From NCBI RefSeq assembly GCF_964187635.1, contig NZ_CAXLMO010000039.1, positions 1 to 42,091 on the forward strand: a stretch of 42,091 nt of DNA, in the 5' to 3' direction. The position numbers were made by a program, and so were the translations under genes. The notes below the pieces were generated by a model that searched no databases, was not told where the DNA came from, and worked only from the letters and a program-made list of their open reading frames with translations. This DNA is from Seribacter sulfatis (GTDB lineage: Bacteria > Verrucomicrobiota > Verrucomicrobiia > Opitutales > Seribacteraceae). This document shows, piece by piece, positions 15,925-23,413 of the stretch (its first letter is position 1; every line of letters begins with the position of its first letter).

Positions 15925-17258
15925 GCGATTCAACTTTTATTAAACCTGACTATCAGACTGAAGATGAAACAAAGGCAGGGAATTATTTTGTTTCAAATTA
16001 CCCTCCTTTTTCTTTTTGGAATGATGAGGATGTTCCCTGCGTAAATAGCATGATTAATAGTCCCTCCCAGGGAACTGCACCATTGGGAATTTATTATCAT
16101 GTTCCCTTCTGTCGAAAGCGCTGTCATTTTTGCTATTTTAAAGTATATACAGATAAAAACTCGAATGATGTTCGCCGCTACCTCTCGGCCACGATTGAGG
16201 AATTGAGGACGTATTCTGAGTCACCTTACTTGCAGGGGCGTAAGCCTAAATTTGTTTATTTTGGTGGTGGTACACCATCCTATTTATCGGCCCAGCAACT
16301 TACCGAATTAACCGATCAAATGAAGGCAATCTTGCCATGGGATGAAGCTGAGGAAGTCACCTTTGAGTGCGAACCGGGAACGCTTTCGGAGAAGAAGCTT
16401 AGTGTAATCAAAGAATTTGGAGTGACCCGATTAAGTTTAGGGGTCGAGAATTTTAATGATCATATCTTAGGAATTAATGGACGGGCCCATCGCTCGAAAG
16501 AAGTTTTTCGAGCTTATGAATTCGCTCGGGGACTTGGTTTTGATAATATTAACATCGATTTGATTGCAGGCATGCTCGAAGAGACTGATGAAAATTGGTC
16601 TGATTGTGTGGATCAGGTGGTAGATTTATCTCCGGACTGTGTCACCATTTATCAAATGGAAGTACCATTTAATACCGGGATTTTTAAAAATATGAAGGAG
16701 GAGGGCAAGTTAAGTGCTCCTGTAGCAGACTGGCCAACTAAGCGTCGCTGGGTTGCAGAAGCGTATGAAAAATTGGAAAAAGCAGGTTATACGATAACCA
16801 GTGCTTACACCGCAGTTAAAAATCCAGAAACTACAAAATTTATTTACCGTGATCGATTATGGTCGGGTGCTGATATGGTTGGCCTGGGGGTATCTTCTTT
16901 TGGACATTTGGGTGGTATTCATTATCAAAATATTACCAATATCGATCATTATTGCGACTCCGTGGAAGCTAAAAAAGCTCCCGTTCGACGGGCACTAATG
17001 ACTCAGGAAGAAGAACGTTTTATCAGGGAACTTATTCTGCAATGGAAATTGGGCCGGGTGGACAAAAAATATTTTCAAAAAAAGTTTGGTATATCTGTAA
17101 CCGAGCGATTTTCATTAATTATTACGAAGTGGAAAGAAAATGGTGACCTGATAGAAGAAGGAGACTATCTTGTTCTTATACGCGATGCACTTTTACGAGT
17201 AGATTCTTTACTTCATCAGTTTTTCTTACCTCACCATCAAGATGCTCGGTATGTGTAA
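15921..17258 (+). CDS. HemW-like radical SAM enzyme (coproporphyrinogen oxidase family, not haem synthesis)
   Basis: 445 residues. The iron-sulfur motif is HVPFCRKRCHFCYFKVYTDK (Cys64, Cys68, Cys71), and the SAM-binding GGGTPS lies at 115-120. Further HemN/HemW landmarks follow: FECEPGTLSEKKL, the RLSLGVENF element, GRAHRSKEVFRAYEFAR and NINIDLIAGMLEE. The C-terminal part (about 350-440) resembles the HemN C-terminal domain. Housekeeping HemW usually reads C-x-Y-C-D-F; here it is C-H-F-C-Y-F with a long lead of about 55 residues. The gene overlaps its neighbours in a secondary-metabolism-like operon with no haem genes, so a role as a class C methylase or another tailoring enzyme is more likely than haem metabolism. 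The actual reaction is unknown. Confidence 0.8.
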   Translation: MSDSTFIKPDYQTEDETKAGNYFVSNYPPFSFWNDEDVPCVNSMINSPSQGTAPLGIYYHVPFCRKRCHFCYFKVYTDKNSNDVRRYLSATIEELRTYSESPYLQGRKPKFVYFGGGTPSYLSAQQLTELTDQMKAILPWDEAEEVTFECEPGTLSEKKLSVIKEFGVTRLSLGVENFNDHILGINGRAHRSKEVFRAYEFARGLGFDNINIDLIAGMLEETDENWSDCVDQVVDLSPDCVTIYQMEVPFNTGIFKNMKEEGKLSAPVADWPTKRRWVAEAYEKLEKAGYTITSAYTAVKNPETTKFIYRDRLWSGADMVGLGVSSFGHLGGIHYQNITNIDHYCDSVEAKKAPVRRALMTQEEERFIRELILQWKLGRVDKKYFQKKFGISVTERFSLIITKWKENGDLIEEGDYLVLIRDALLRVDSLLHQFFLPHHQDARYV

Positions 17259-17267
17259 GCGATTGTA

Positions 17268-17819
17268 ATGGCAAATTTATCAAATTTTTCTCCTGACCTT
17301 CTTTATCCCTTGAGCTTTATTCGTCGGGCTCGCGGGATTCCGAAATTATCTTTTGAGGAAGTGGACCCCCAGGAAATACCAGATCCCTATTATTCTTTAT
17401 TAGTACATGAGGGAGACATGACATCCCGGTTGGAAGCATTTCATGAAGATGAAATTAAGGTCCGAAAGTTAAGTTCTTCCAGTGATGGAAAAGCTTATTT
17501 TCGAGAAGTTGTACTGCACGCGGAAAACGCTCAGAAAGCGACAGAATATGGTGCAATTGAAATTACCCTGCAGAACTTGGAGGAAGAACTGAGAACAGCA
17601 GTAATCGAGGCTCAACGACCCTTGGGGGCGATTCTAAATGAAGCCCGCATTCCCTACTCCAGTGCGCCTCGGGCGTTCCTGAAAATAGTTCCCGACAATG
17701 CAATTGTCGACGCATTTGGCTCCGTGGAAGCGGATTATTTATATGGTAGAAGTAATGAAATTACTTCTTACAATGGCGATATAATAGCTCGCATTGTAGA
17801 AATATTACCCTCTCTTTGA
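17268..17819 (+). CDS. Chorismate lyase (UbiC/DUF98)-like protein
   Basis: 183 residues. The order of motifs fits the chorismate pyruvate-lyase fold: LLVHEGDMTSRLEAF (44-58), YFREVVLHAEN (77-87), RPLGAIL (117-123), LYGRSNEI (158-165) and ARIVEILPS (174-182). In E. coli UbiC the residues holding the product carboxylates are Arg76 (in L-R-E-V) and Glu155 (in T-E-L-F-L-P). Their apparent counterparts, Arg79 and Glu178, are both present here. The protein would split chorismate to 4-hydroxybenzoate (or a related hydroxybenzoate) and pyruvate in the cytoplasm. No ubiquinone genes are nearby, and the neighbours are aryl-acid ligases, reductases and a halogenase-like enzyme, so it probably supplies the aromatic starter of this locus. 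Confidence 0.72.
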   Translation: MANLSNFSPDLLYPLSFIRRARGIPKLSFEEVDPQEIPDPYYSLLVHEGDMTSRLEAFHEDEIKVRKLSSSSDGKAYFREVVLHAENAQKATEYGAIEITLQNLEEELRTAVIEAQRPLGAILNEARIPYSSAPRAFLKIVPDNAIVDAFGSVEADYLYGRSNEITSYNGDIIARIVEILPSL

Positions 17820-17870
17820 TTAGTTTCTATATTTGTAAAAACAGAAAACCTGACTTGAATAAATACTATC

Positions 17871-19136
17871 ATGATATCCCTTAAAAAAAATTATGATGCA
17901 ATCGTTGTGGGAGCTGGACCTGCTGGTTCCACAACCGGAGCACTGCTTGCAGAAAAAGGTCGCGACGTATTGATCGTGGAAAAAGAAAAATTCCCCCGTT
18001 ACCATGTGGGAGAATCATTAATGCCATTTTGTTATTTTCCGCTGGAAAGACTGGGCTTGATTGATACCTTGATGGAGTCTGCAAATCCCCGAAAATACTG
18101 TGTCCAATTTGTTCGACAAGACGGCTTTCTTTCGCAGCCCTTTTATTTTTTCCAGCACTTCGACCATCCATCCTCTACCACTTGGCAGGTTTGGCGTTCT
18201 GAATTCGATAAAATGATTCTCGACAAAGCACGATCAAATGGTGCTACAGTCATGGAGGAAACGAAAGCCAAGAATTTGATTAAATCGGGCGATCGAGTGG
18301 AAGGTATTACAGTCGAGTCCGAAGAGTTTGGATCATTAGAATTACGGGCACCAATTGTAGTAGATGCTTCGGGCCGGGATTGCTTTGCTGCACATAAACA
18401 AAAATGGAAGATTCGTGACCCGGAGCTTAAAAAGATTGCACTGTGGACATATTATAAGGGTGCTAAGCGCGACCCCGGGTTGGATGAAGGCGCAACCACG
18501 GTTGCTTACCTGCCCAACAAGGGATGGTTTTGGTATATTCCATTGAGCGGTGATATGGTCAGCGTCGGGATTGTGGCGGAGCGGGATTATCTTTTTAATG
18601 GATCGACCAAGGATCACGAGGAAATTTTTCAGCGTGAAGTATTGAATAATGAATGGATTAAGGAACATTTGGCCGAAGCCGAACAAACCGGGGAATATCG
18701 TATTACCGGAGAATACTCTTACCGTAATCGTTACTGTGCAAGTGAGGGCCTTGTATTAGCTGGTGATGCACTAGGATTTTTAGATCCAGTTTTTTCTTCA
18801 GGCGTTTTCCTGGCCTTGAAAAGCGGTGTCATGCTTGCCGATGAAATTGATCTGGCTTTGGATGCCGGCGATCTTTCTGCCAAAAGTTTTGATCGATACG
18901 GAAAACGAATGCAATCCTCCATCGAGACGATGAGAAAAATTGTCTATGCATTCTACGATCAGGATTTTAGTTTTGGAGACCTTGCCAAAAGAGGTGATCA
19001 TTTACGTGCTGCCCTTACTGATTGTTTGATTGGCAATGTGGACGATAATGAATTCCGAGAACTCTTTGATGCCATGTCTGACCTTGCCGACCTTCCCGAG
19101 CCAGTGGAGCATGGTTTGACGACTGCTTCCTCGTGA
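17871..19136 (+). CDS. FAD-dependent monooxygenase/halogenase-like oxidoreductase
   Basis: 421 residues. The dinucleotide fold GAGPAGS is at 14-20, the family motif KFPRYHVGESLMP at 40-52, and the second FAD motif AGDALGFLDPVFSSGV at 297-312. GWFWYIP at 218-224 fits the W-x-W-x-I-P signature of flavin-dependent halogenases. A lysine at 75 (in PRKYCVQF) sits where phenolic halogenases carry their catalytic lysine in the K-x-G-x-x-F context, although glycine is cysteine here. Related enzymes in aryl polyene and xanthomonadin clusters have the same architecture, and their halogenating activity is often unproven. It may halogenate, hydroxylate or oxidise the aromatic intermediate. It needs a flavin reductase, which is not seen nearby. 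Its stop overlaps the next start (GTGA). Confidence 0.75.
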   Translation: MISLKKNYDAIVVGAGPAGSTTGALLAEKGRDVLIVEKEKFPRYHVGESLMPFCYFPLERLGLIDTLMESANPRKYCVQFVRQDGFLSQPFYFFQHFDHPSSTTWQVWRSEFDKMILDKARSNGATVMEETKAKNLIKSGDRVEGITVESEEFGSLELRAPIVVDASGRDCFAAHKQKWKIRDPELKKIALWTYYKGAKRDPGLDEGATTVAYLPNKGWFWYIPLSGDMVSVGIVAERDYLFNGSTKDHEEIFQREVLNNEWIKEHLAEAEQTGEYRITGEYSYRNRYCASEGLVLAGDALGFLDPVFSSGVFLALKSGVMLADEIDLALDAGDLSAKSFDRYGKRMQSSIETMRKIVYAFYDQDFSFGDLAKRGDHLRAALTDCLIGNVDDNEFRELFDAMSDLADLPEPVEHGLTTASS

Positions 19137-20428
19137 AGCTTGCTTTCCTTACCCCGGGAACGGGGAATTACTACTGCGGTGTTTGCATGCGTGATAATTC
19201 CCTCGCCCGTTGCTTGATTGATGCTGGGCATGAGGTTACCATGCTTCCCACTTACCTGCCTCATTTTTTGGATGAAGAACCTGCCGCCGATGAGTTACCT
19301 ATTTTCTTTGGTGGAATTAATGTCTACTTACAACACAAGTTCTCTCTCTTTCGCCATACCCCCGCCTGGATGGACAAGGCACTTGACAGTAAGTGGCTGC
19401 TAAAGAAAGCCGCAGCGAAAAGCGGTATGACATCCAGTAAAGATTTGGGTGAAATTACGCTCTCTACTTTTCGGGGAGAGGATGGGCCTCTTGTTAAAGA
19501 AGTACGCAAGGTGGTGGACTGGTTTCACGCTCACGGAAAACCAGATGTTATTCTTCTCTCCACGATCATGCTTGCCGGGATTGGTAAGGTTCTGCGTAGG
19601 GAACTAAACATTCCCGTTTTTGGATTTTTACAGGGTGAAGATTCCTTTCTCGATTCTCTGCTTCCAGAGTACAGAAACCAAGCCTGGAAACTTCTTAGAA
19701 ACGATGTCAGGGAATTGAATGGTTGTATTTCACCAAGCCGATATTTTGGCGAATTTATGGCGACCCGGTTGGAGTTGGAACCGGCAAATGTCCTGCATCA
19801 TCCAAATGGGATTACCACAGATGGATTTTCTTGTAATGAAAATGTGGTTTCCCCCCCAACGGTTGGATTTCTTGCCCGTCTTTGTCCGTTGAAAGGATTG
19901 GATATTTTAATCGACGCATTTCTTATTTTAAAAAAGTCTAGTAAGCATACTGACTTGCGGTTAGAAATCGCAGGTGGAATGACAGGGGAAGATGAGCCTT
20001 TTGTTCAGGAACAAAAGGACAAACTCGAGAATGCCGGTCTTTCTGCATGCAGTACTTTTCGACCCAATATTGAACGCGATGAGAAACTCAAATTATTAAG
20101 GGGGCTCAATGTGTTTTCCGTTCCTTCGCGCTACCCCGAAGCGTTTGGGCTTTATGTAATCGAAGCGCTGGCGGCAGGTACTCCGGTTGTGCTTCCAAAA
20201 AGTGGGGCATTTCCGGAAATTGTGGAGGATACGGGTGGGGGAATTATTTATGAGGAAAATAATCCCAGTGACCTCGCCATTGCACTCGATCAAATATTAA
20301 AAGATTCAGAAGTTTCAAAAAAAATGGGAATTTTCGGTCGTGATGTTGTCATGGAAAAGTATTCCAACGAAAAACTGGCAAAATCTTTGGTCGATAATAT
20401 TCTCGCCCCTGCAATAGCGACTTCCTAA
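19133..20428 (+). CDS. Glycosyltransferase family 4
   Basis: 431 residues starting with GTG that overlaps the upstream stop. The N-terminal Rossmann part opens MKLAFLTPGTGNYYCGVCMR and contains FFGGINVYLQHK, a pattern I associate with a PVC/acidobacterial subgroup of GT4. The C-terminal part has VGFLARLCPLKGLDILIDAF, then the retaining-GT signature PSRYPEAFGLYVIEALAAGT with the E-x7-E pair. GT4 enzymes move a sugar from a nucleotide donor to an acceptor with retention of configuration. In this operon the acceptor could be the phenolic product or a lipid carrier. No signal peptide is present, so it acts on the cytoplasmic side. Confidence 0.85.
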   Translation: MKLAFLTPGTGNYYCGVCMRDNSLARCLIDAGHEVTMLPTYLPHFLDEEPAADELPIFFGGINVYLQHKFSLFRHTPAWMDKALDSKWLLKKAAAKSGMTSSKDLGEITLSTFRGEDGPLVKEVRKVVDWFHAHGKPDVILLSTIMLAGIGKVLRRELNIPVFGFLQGEDSFLDSLLPEYRNQAWKLLRNDVRELNGCISPSRYFGEFMATRLELEPANVLHHPNGITTDGFSCNENVVSPPTVGFLARLCPLKGLDILIDAFLILKKSSKHTDLRLEIAGGMTGEDEPFVQEQKDKLENAGLSACSTFRPNIERDEKLKLLRGLNVFSVPSRYPEAFGLYVIEALAAGTPVVLPKSGAFPEIVEDTGGGIIYEENNPSDLAIALDQILKDSEVSKKMGIFGRDVVMEKYSNEKLAKSLVDNILAPAIATS

Positions 20429-20438
20429 TACTGAGAAC

Positions 20439-20870
20439 ATGGCAATTGAATTTTCTATCACCCGACGCGTTGAATTTAGCGAGACTGACCTGGCCGGCAT
20501 CATGCACTTTACCAATTTTTATCGCTGGATGGAAATTTGCGAACATGAATTCCTTCGCAGCGTGGGATTATCCGTGGACATGGAAGATGAGAATGGACGC
20601 TTTGGTTGGCCTCGAGTCAAAACATCCTGCCGATTTAAAAGACCTCTTCGTTTTGAGGAGGAAGTGGAGGTGAAATTAATCATTACCGAAATTCGGGATA
20701 AATCAATTTCCTACGCCTTTCAATTTTGGAAGGATGAAAGCGGAAAACGGGTAAAAGCTGCAGTCGGAGAAGTCGTGGCTGCATGTGTTAGTTTCGACCA
20801 AGCATCGGGGTCAATGGCCCCGATTATGATTCCGGAAGTAGTTCTCGAAAAAATAAATGTTCAGTCGTGA
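20439..20870 (+). CDS. Hotdog-fold acyl-CoA thioesterase (4-hydroxybenzoyl-CoA thioesterase type)
   Basis: 143 residues, the normal length for the YbgC/4HBT group. The active-site helix begins RRVEFSETDLAGIMHFTNFY, with Asp17 in the position of the catalytic aspartate of the Pseudomonas-type 4-hydroxybenzoyl-CoA thioesterase. The strand FGWPRVKTSCRFKRPLRFEE and the later AVGEVVAACV complete the hotdog fold. It would hydrolyse a CoA or carrier-bound acyl thioester. With a PaaK-like ligase two genes downstream, a proof-reading or product-release role on an aryl-CoA is plausible. In aryl polyene clusters related proteins act as dehydratases or thioesterases. The substrate is inferred from context only. 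Confidence 0.85.
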   Translation: MAIEFSITRRVEFSETDLAGIMHFTNFYRWMEICEHEFLRSVGLSVDMEDENGRFGWPRVKTSCRFKRPLRFEEEVEVKLIITEIRDKSISYAFQFWKDESGKRVKAAVGEVVAACVSFDQASGSMAPIMIPEVVLEKINVQS

Positions 20871-20904
20871 AACTATATTTAAAACAGATGAAAAAAGGAT
20901 TGTT

Positions 20905-21423
20905 ATGAATTTTTTATATTATGCATTAATTACAGTTGTTTGTTGGGGAACCTATGGTGTTTGCATGCACATTGGCTCAACCAATATGGGAGATAAGGAA
21001 AACGGACGAATCATGGCTTTCTTATGGGTCGGGTTGGCATACTTCCTGACCGCAGTGGTCGCACCTCTGATCATTCTTAAGCTGAAAGGGGGTAATATTG
21101 CTTTTTGGGCGTATCCGACCAAGGGTTGGCAATGGTCACTAATTGCCGGGACTCTTGGTGCAATTGGAGCATTGGGGGTATTACTTGCTTTTGGAAAAAT
21201 GTCTTCTCCTGCTTATGTTCCGGTCATTATGTCGATTATTTTTGCGGGTGCACCGATGGTCAATGCAGTGGTAAGCACTACTAAGGAAGGAAATTGGTCC
21301 TATGTGAAATGGCCTTTCGTGTTGGGGATTGCGATGGCTGCCTTTGGTGGCTACTTGATTACCAAGCATGCACCCAAGCCGCCGAAGGTGCCCTTAGATA
21401 CGGTCGCGACTAAACCCTCCTAA
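20905..21423 (+). CDS. Half-size EamA/DMT-like membrane protein
   Basis: 172 residues from ATG 20905, chosen because an AAAGGA lies 7-12 bases upstream and the membrane segment begins there; an ATG at 20857 would overlap the thioesterase gene. Five hydrophobic helices are visible, with the opening YALITVVCWGTYGVCMHIGS, then segments around residues 40-55, 72-95, 98-118 and 128-150. This is half of a typical ten-helix drug/metabolite transporter, so it would need to dimerise. The pattern W-G-x-Y-G at the start resembles EamA repeats. It may export an intermediate or flip a lipid-linked one. Function is not established. Confidence 0.55.
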   Translation: MNFLYYALITVVCWGTYGVCMHIGSTNMGDKENGRIMAFLWVGLAYFLTAVVAPLIILKLKGGNIAFWAYPTKGWQWSLIAGTLGAIGALGVLLAFGKMSSPAYVPVIMSIIFAGAPMVNAVVSTTKEGNWSYVKWPFVLGIAMAAFGGYLITKHAPKPPKVPLDTVATKPS

Positions 21424-21432
21424 GGTTGAGCC

Positions 21433-22698
21433 ATGGAACAATCGGCTGATTTAAAATCTGCTGATCAACCAGATACAATTCGCTGGCCAAAATTTCAGGC
21501 CATGTTGGGTGAGTTGGTGGAAAAAAATAGTTTTCAACAATCTCATTGGCCTCAAATTAAGAATGTGAGTCAACTGAATGGATTTGTCCAGTTTCAGGAG
21601 CAGTGCCCTTTTACCACCAAGGATATGTTGGCCAAAGACCGGATTGATAATCCGCCCTACGGAACTAACTTAACCTACCCCTTGAATCAATATACCCGTT
21701 TCCACCAGACCAGCGGAACTTTGGGAGTCCCAATGGCCTGGTTGGACACGCCGGGTGATTGGCAATGGATGTTGGGAAATTGGGACTTGGTATTGGAAAA
21801 TGCAGGTGTACAAAAAGGGGAAAAGTGTTTTTTCGCTTTTTCCTTCGGTCCTTTTTTAGGCTTTTGGACCGCCCATGATGCGGCTACTAAGAGGGGTTGC
21901 TTGTGCATACCGGGTGGAGGTCAAAGCAGTGAGCAGAGATTAAAAACGATTCTTGAGCAAAAAGCGGATCATCTTTTCTGCACTCCTACTTACGCTCTTC
22001 GATTACCCGAGGTTGCGGAAGAGGCCGGAATAGATTTATCGGATAATCATTTACGCTCGATCATAGTTGCGGGCGAAACGGGAGGAAGTCAGCTGAGTTT
22101 CCGGGAGAAAATCGCAACACAGTGGCATGGGGTAAAGGTAATTGACCATTACGGGATGACTGAGGTGGGCCCGGTGGCCTATGAGATTCCGGGTGGGCAG
22201 GGTGGATTGCGTATTATTGCAGATAGTTACTTCCCTGAAGTCGTCGATTCAAAATCTGGACTCCCGGTTGCCGAAGGTGCACTAGGGGAACTCGTTCTTA
22301 CTACCCTTGGACGAACTGGCTGTCCCGTTTTGCGCTACCGAACGGGTGATTTGGTAAGATTGGAAACCGGGATGGACCAGCAAGGAAATCCAATATTTGA
22401 TCTGATTGGGGGAATTTTAGGGCGTACGGATGACATGGTTGTGGTACGCGGAGTAAACCTGTACCCGGCATCCGTGGATGCGGTAATTCGAAGATTTAAC
22501 CAGGTTCGTGAGTATCGCGTATACAAAGAAAATACTGGTTCAATGGTTGAAATAAAAATTAAAGTGGAGGCGGAACCCGAAATTGCAAAATTAGTGGAAA
22601 CGGAGTTAAAGGATGCTTTCTCTCTTCGCATTCCGGTTCAATCGGTGGAGGAAGGAAAATTGCCCCGTTTCGAAATGAAGGCAAAAAGATGGGAATAG
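21433..22698 (+). CDS. PaaK-like aryl-CoA ligase (AMP-forming)
   Basis: 421 residues, the size of phenylacetate-CoA ligases. The nucleotide loop is RFHQTSGTLGVP (89-100), the adenylate motif is IDHYGMTEVGPVAYE (about 238-252), and a late conserved part reads LRYRTGDLVRLE. A short C-terminal domain follows (GILGRTDDMVVVRGVNLYP), which in PaaK closes over the acyl-AMP for thioester formation. It is therefore a complete ligase, unlike the shorter EhpF-like protein of the same operon. A hydroxybenzoate made by the chorismate-lyase-like enzyme is a reasonable substrate. It precedes the ABC transporter genes by 23 bp. Confidence 0.85.
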   Translation: MEQSADLKSADQPDTIRWPKFQAMLGELVEKNSFQQSHWPQIKNVSQLNGFVQFQEQCPFTTKDMLAKDRIDNPPYGTNLTYPLNQYTRFHQTSGTLGVPMAWLDTPGDWQWMLGNWDLVLENAGVQKGEKCFFAFSFGPFLGFWTAHDAATKRGCLCIPGGGQSSEQRLKTILEQKADHLFCTPTYALRLPEVAEEAGIDLSDNHLRSIIVAGETGGSQLSFREKIATQWHGVKVIDHYGMTEVGPVAYEIPGGQGGLRIIADSYFPEVVDSKSGLPVAEGALGELVLTTLGRTGCPVLRYRTGDLVRLETGMDQQGNPIFDLIGGILGRTDDMVVVRGVNLYPASVDAVIRRFNQVREYRVYKENTGSMVEIKIKVEAEPEIAKLVETELKDAFSLRIPVQSVEEGKLPRFEMKAKRWE

Positions 22699-22721
22699 AA
22701 TCAATTTAAACGTATCAATTT

Positions 22722-23411
22722 ATGGAAACATTTTTACAACTTACTAATATATCAAAATCCTACCCGTCTCCCGAAGGGGAAGAAAGAGTGGATGTTTTTG
22801 GCGAAGTTAATCTGGAAATACCCAAGGGTTCATCGGTGGCCATTGTCGGACCTTCCGGGTCGGGTAAGAGCACGCTTCTTAACTTGATTGGTACTCTGGA
22901 TAAACCCGACGGTGGAGAAGTTTATGTGGATGGACGGTCGACGGGAAAGTTTACCGTGGCAGAGGCGTCTGAATTTCGTAATCAATCAATCGGGTTTATA
23001 TTTCAATCTCATCACCTGCTACCTCAATGTACCGTGATGGAGAATGTAATGGTTCCCGCATTGGCCGGATTTGGCAACTTAACGGGAAAGGAACTGCAAA
23101 AAAGGGCGATGGAACTATTGGATAAGGTCGGACTTTCCCACCGGGTGAATCATCGGCCGGCTGAAATTTCCGGCGGTGAAAAGCAACGGGTCGCAGTGGC
23201 GAGGGCTCTAATCAATCAACCGGACTTGCTTTTAGCGGACGAACCTACCGGGGCCTTGGACAAGATGAATTCAGAAAGGCTGATTGAATTATTGGTTGAA
23301 TTGAACCAAGCTCTTGCGCTGACCCTTTTGATGGTTACTCATTCTCCAGAGATTGCCAGGCAGATGAAGACGACCTACTTGATGGACGAGGGAAAACTGA
23401 CCGAGTTTTGA
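22722..23411 (+). CDS. ABC transporter ATP-binding protein, LolD/MacB type
   Basis: 229 residues with every ABC landmark: Walker A GPSGSGKST (43-51), Q-loop IFQSHHLLPQ, signature EISGGEKQRVAVARAL (148-163) and Walker B LLLADEPTGALD (169-180). The sequence around HHLLPQCTVMENVMVPAL is typical of the LolD/MacB/FtsE class, which works with FtsX-fold permeases rather than transporting substrate through a membrane channel of the usual importer kind. Its stop lies 2 bp before the permease start, so the two form one transporter. Confidence 0.92.
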   Translation: METFLQLTNISKSYPSPEGEERVDVFGEVNLEIPKGSSVAIVGPSGSGKSTLLNLIGTLDKPDGGEVYVDGRSTGKFTVAEASEFRNQSIGFIFQSHHLLPQCTVMENVMVPALAGFGNLTGKELQKRAMELLDKVGLSHRVNHRPAEISGGEKQRVAVARALINQPDLLLADEPTGALDKMNSERLIELLVELNQALALTLLMVTHSPEIARQMKTTYLMDEGKLTEF

Positions 23412-23413
23412 AG

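Noticed and set aside
15921..17258. Haem biosynthesis gene (hemW/hemN)
   Set aside because: The iron-sulfur motif differs from the housekeeping enzyme and all neighbours belong to aromatic tailoring and export.
10880..22698. Standard aryl polyene or flexirubin cluster
   Set aside because: Shared elements exist (hydroxybenzoate source, flavin enzyme, ligase, thioesterase), but ketosynthases, carrier proteins and ketoreductase are all missing.
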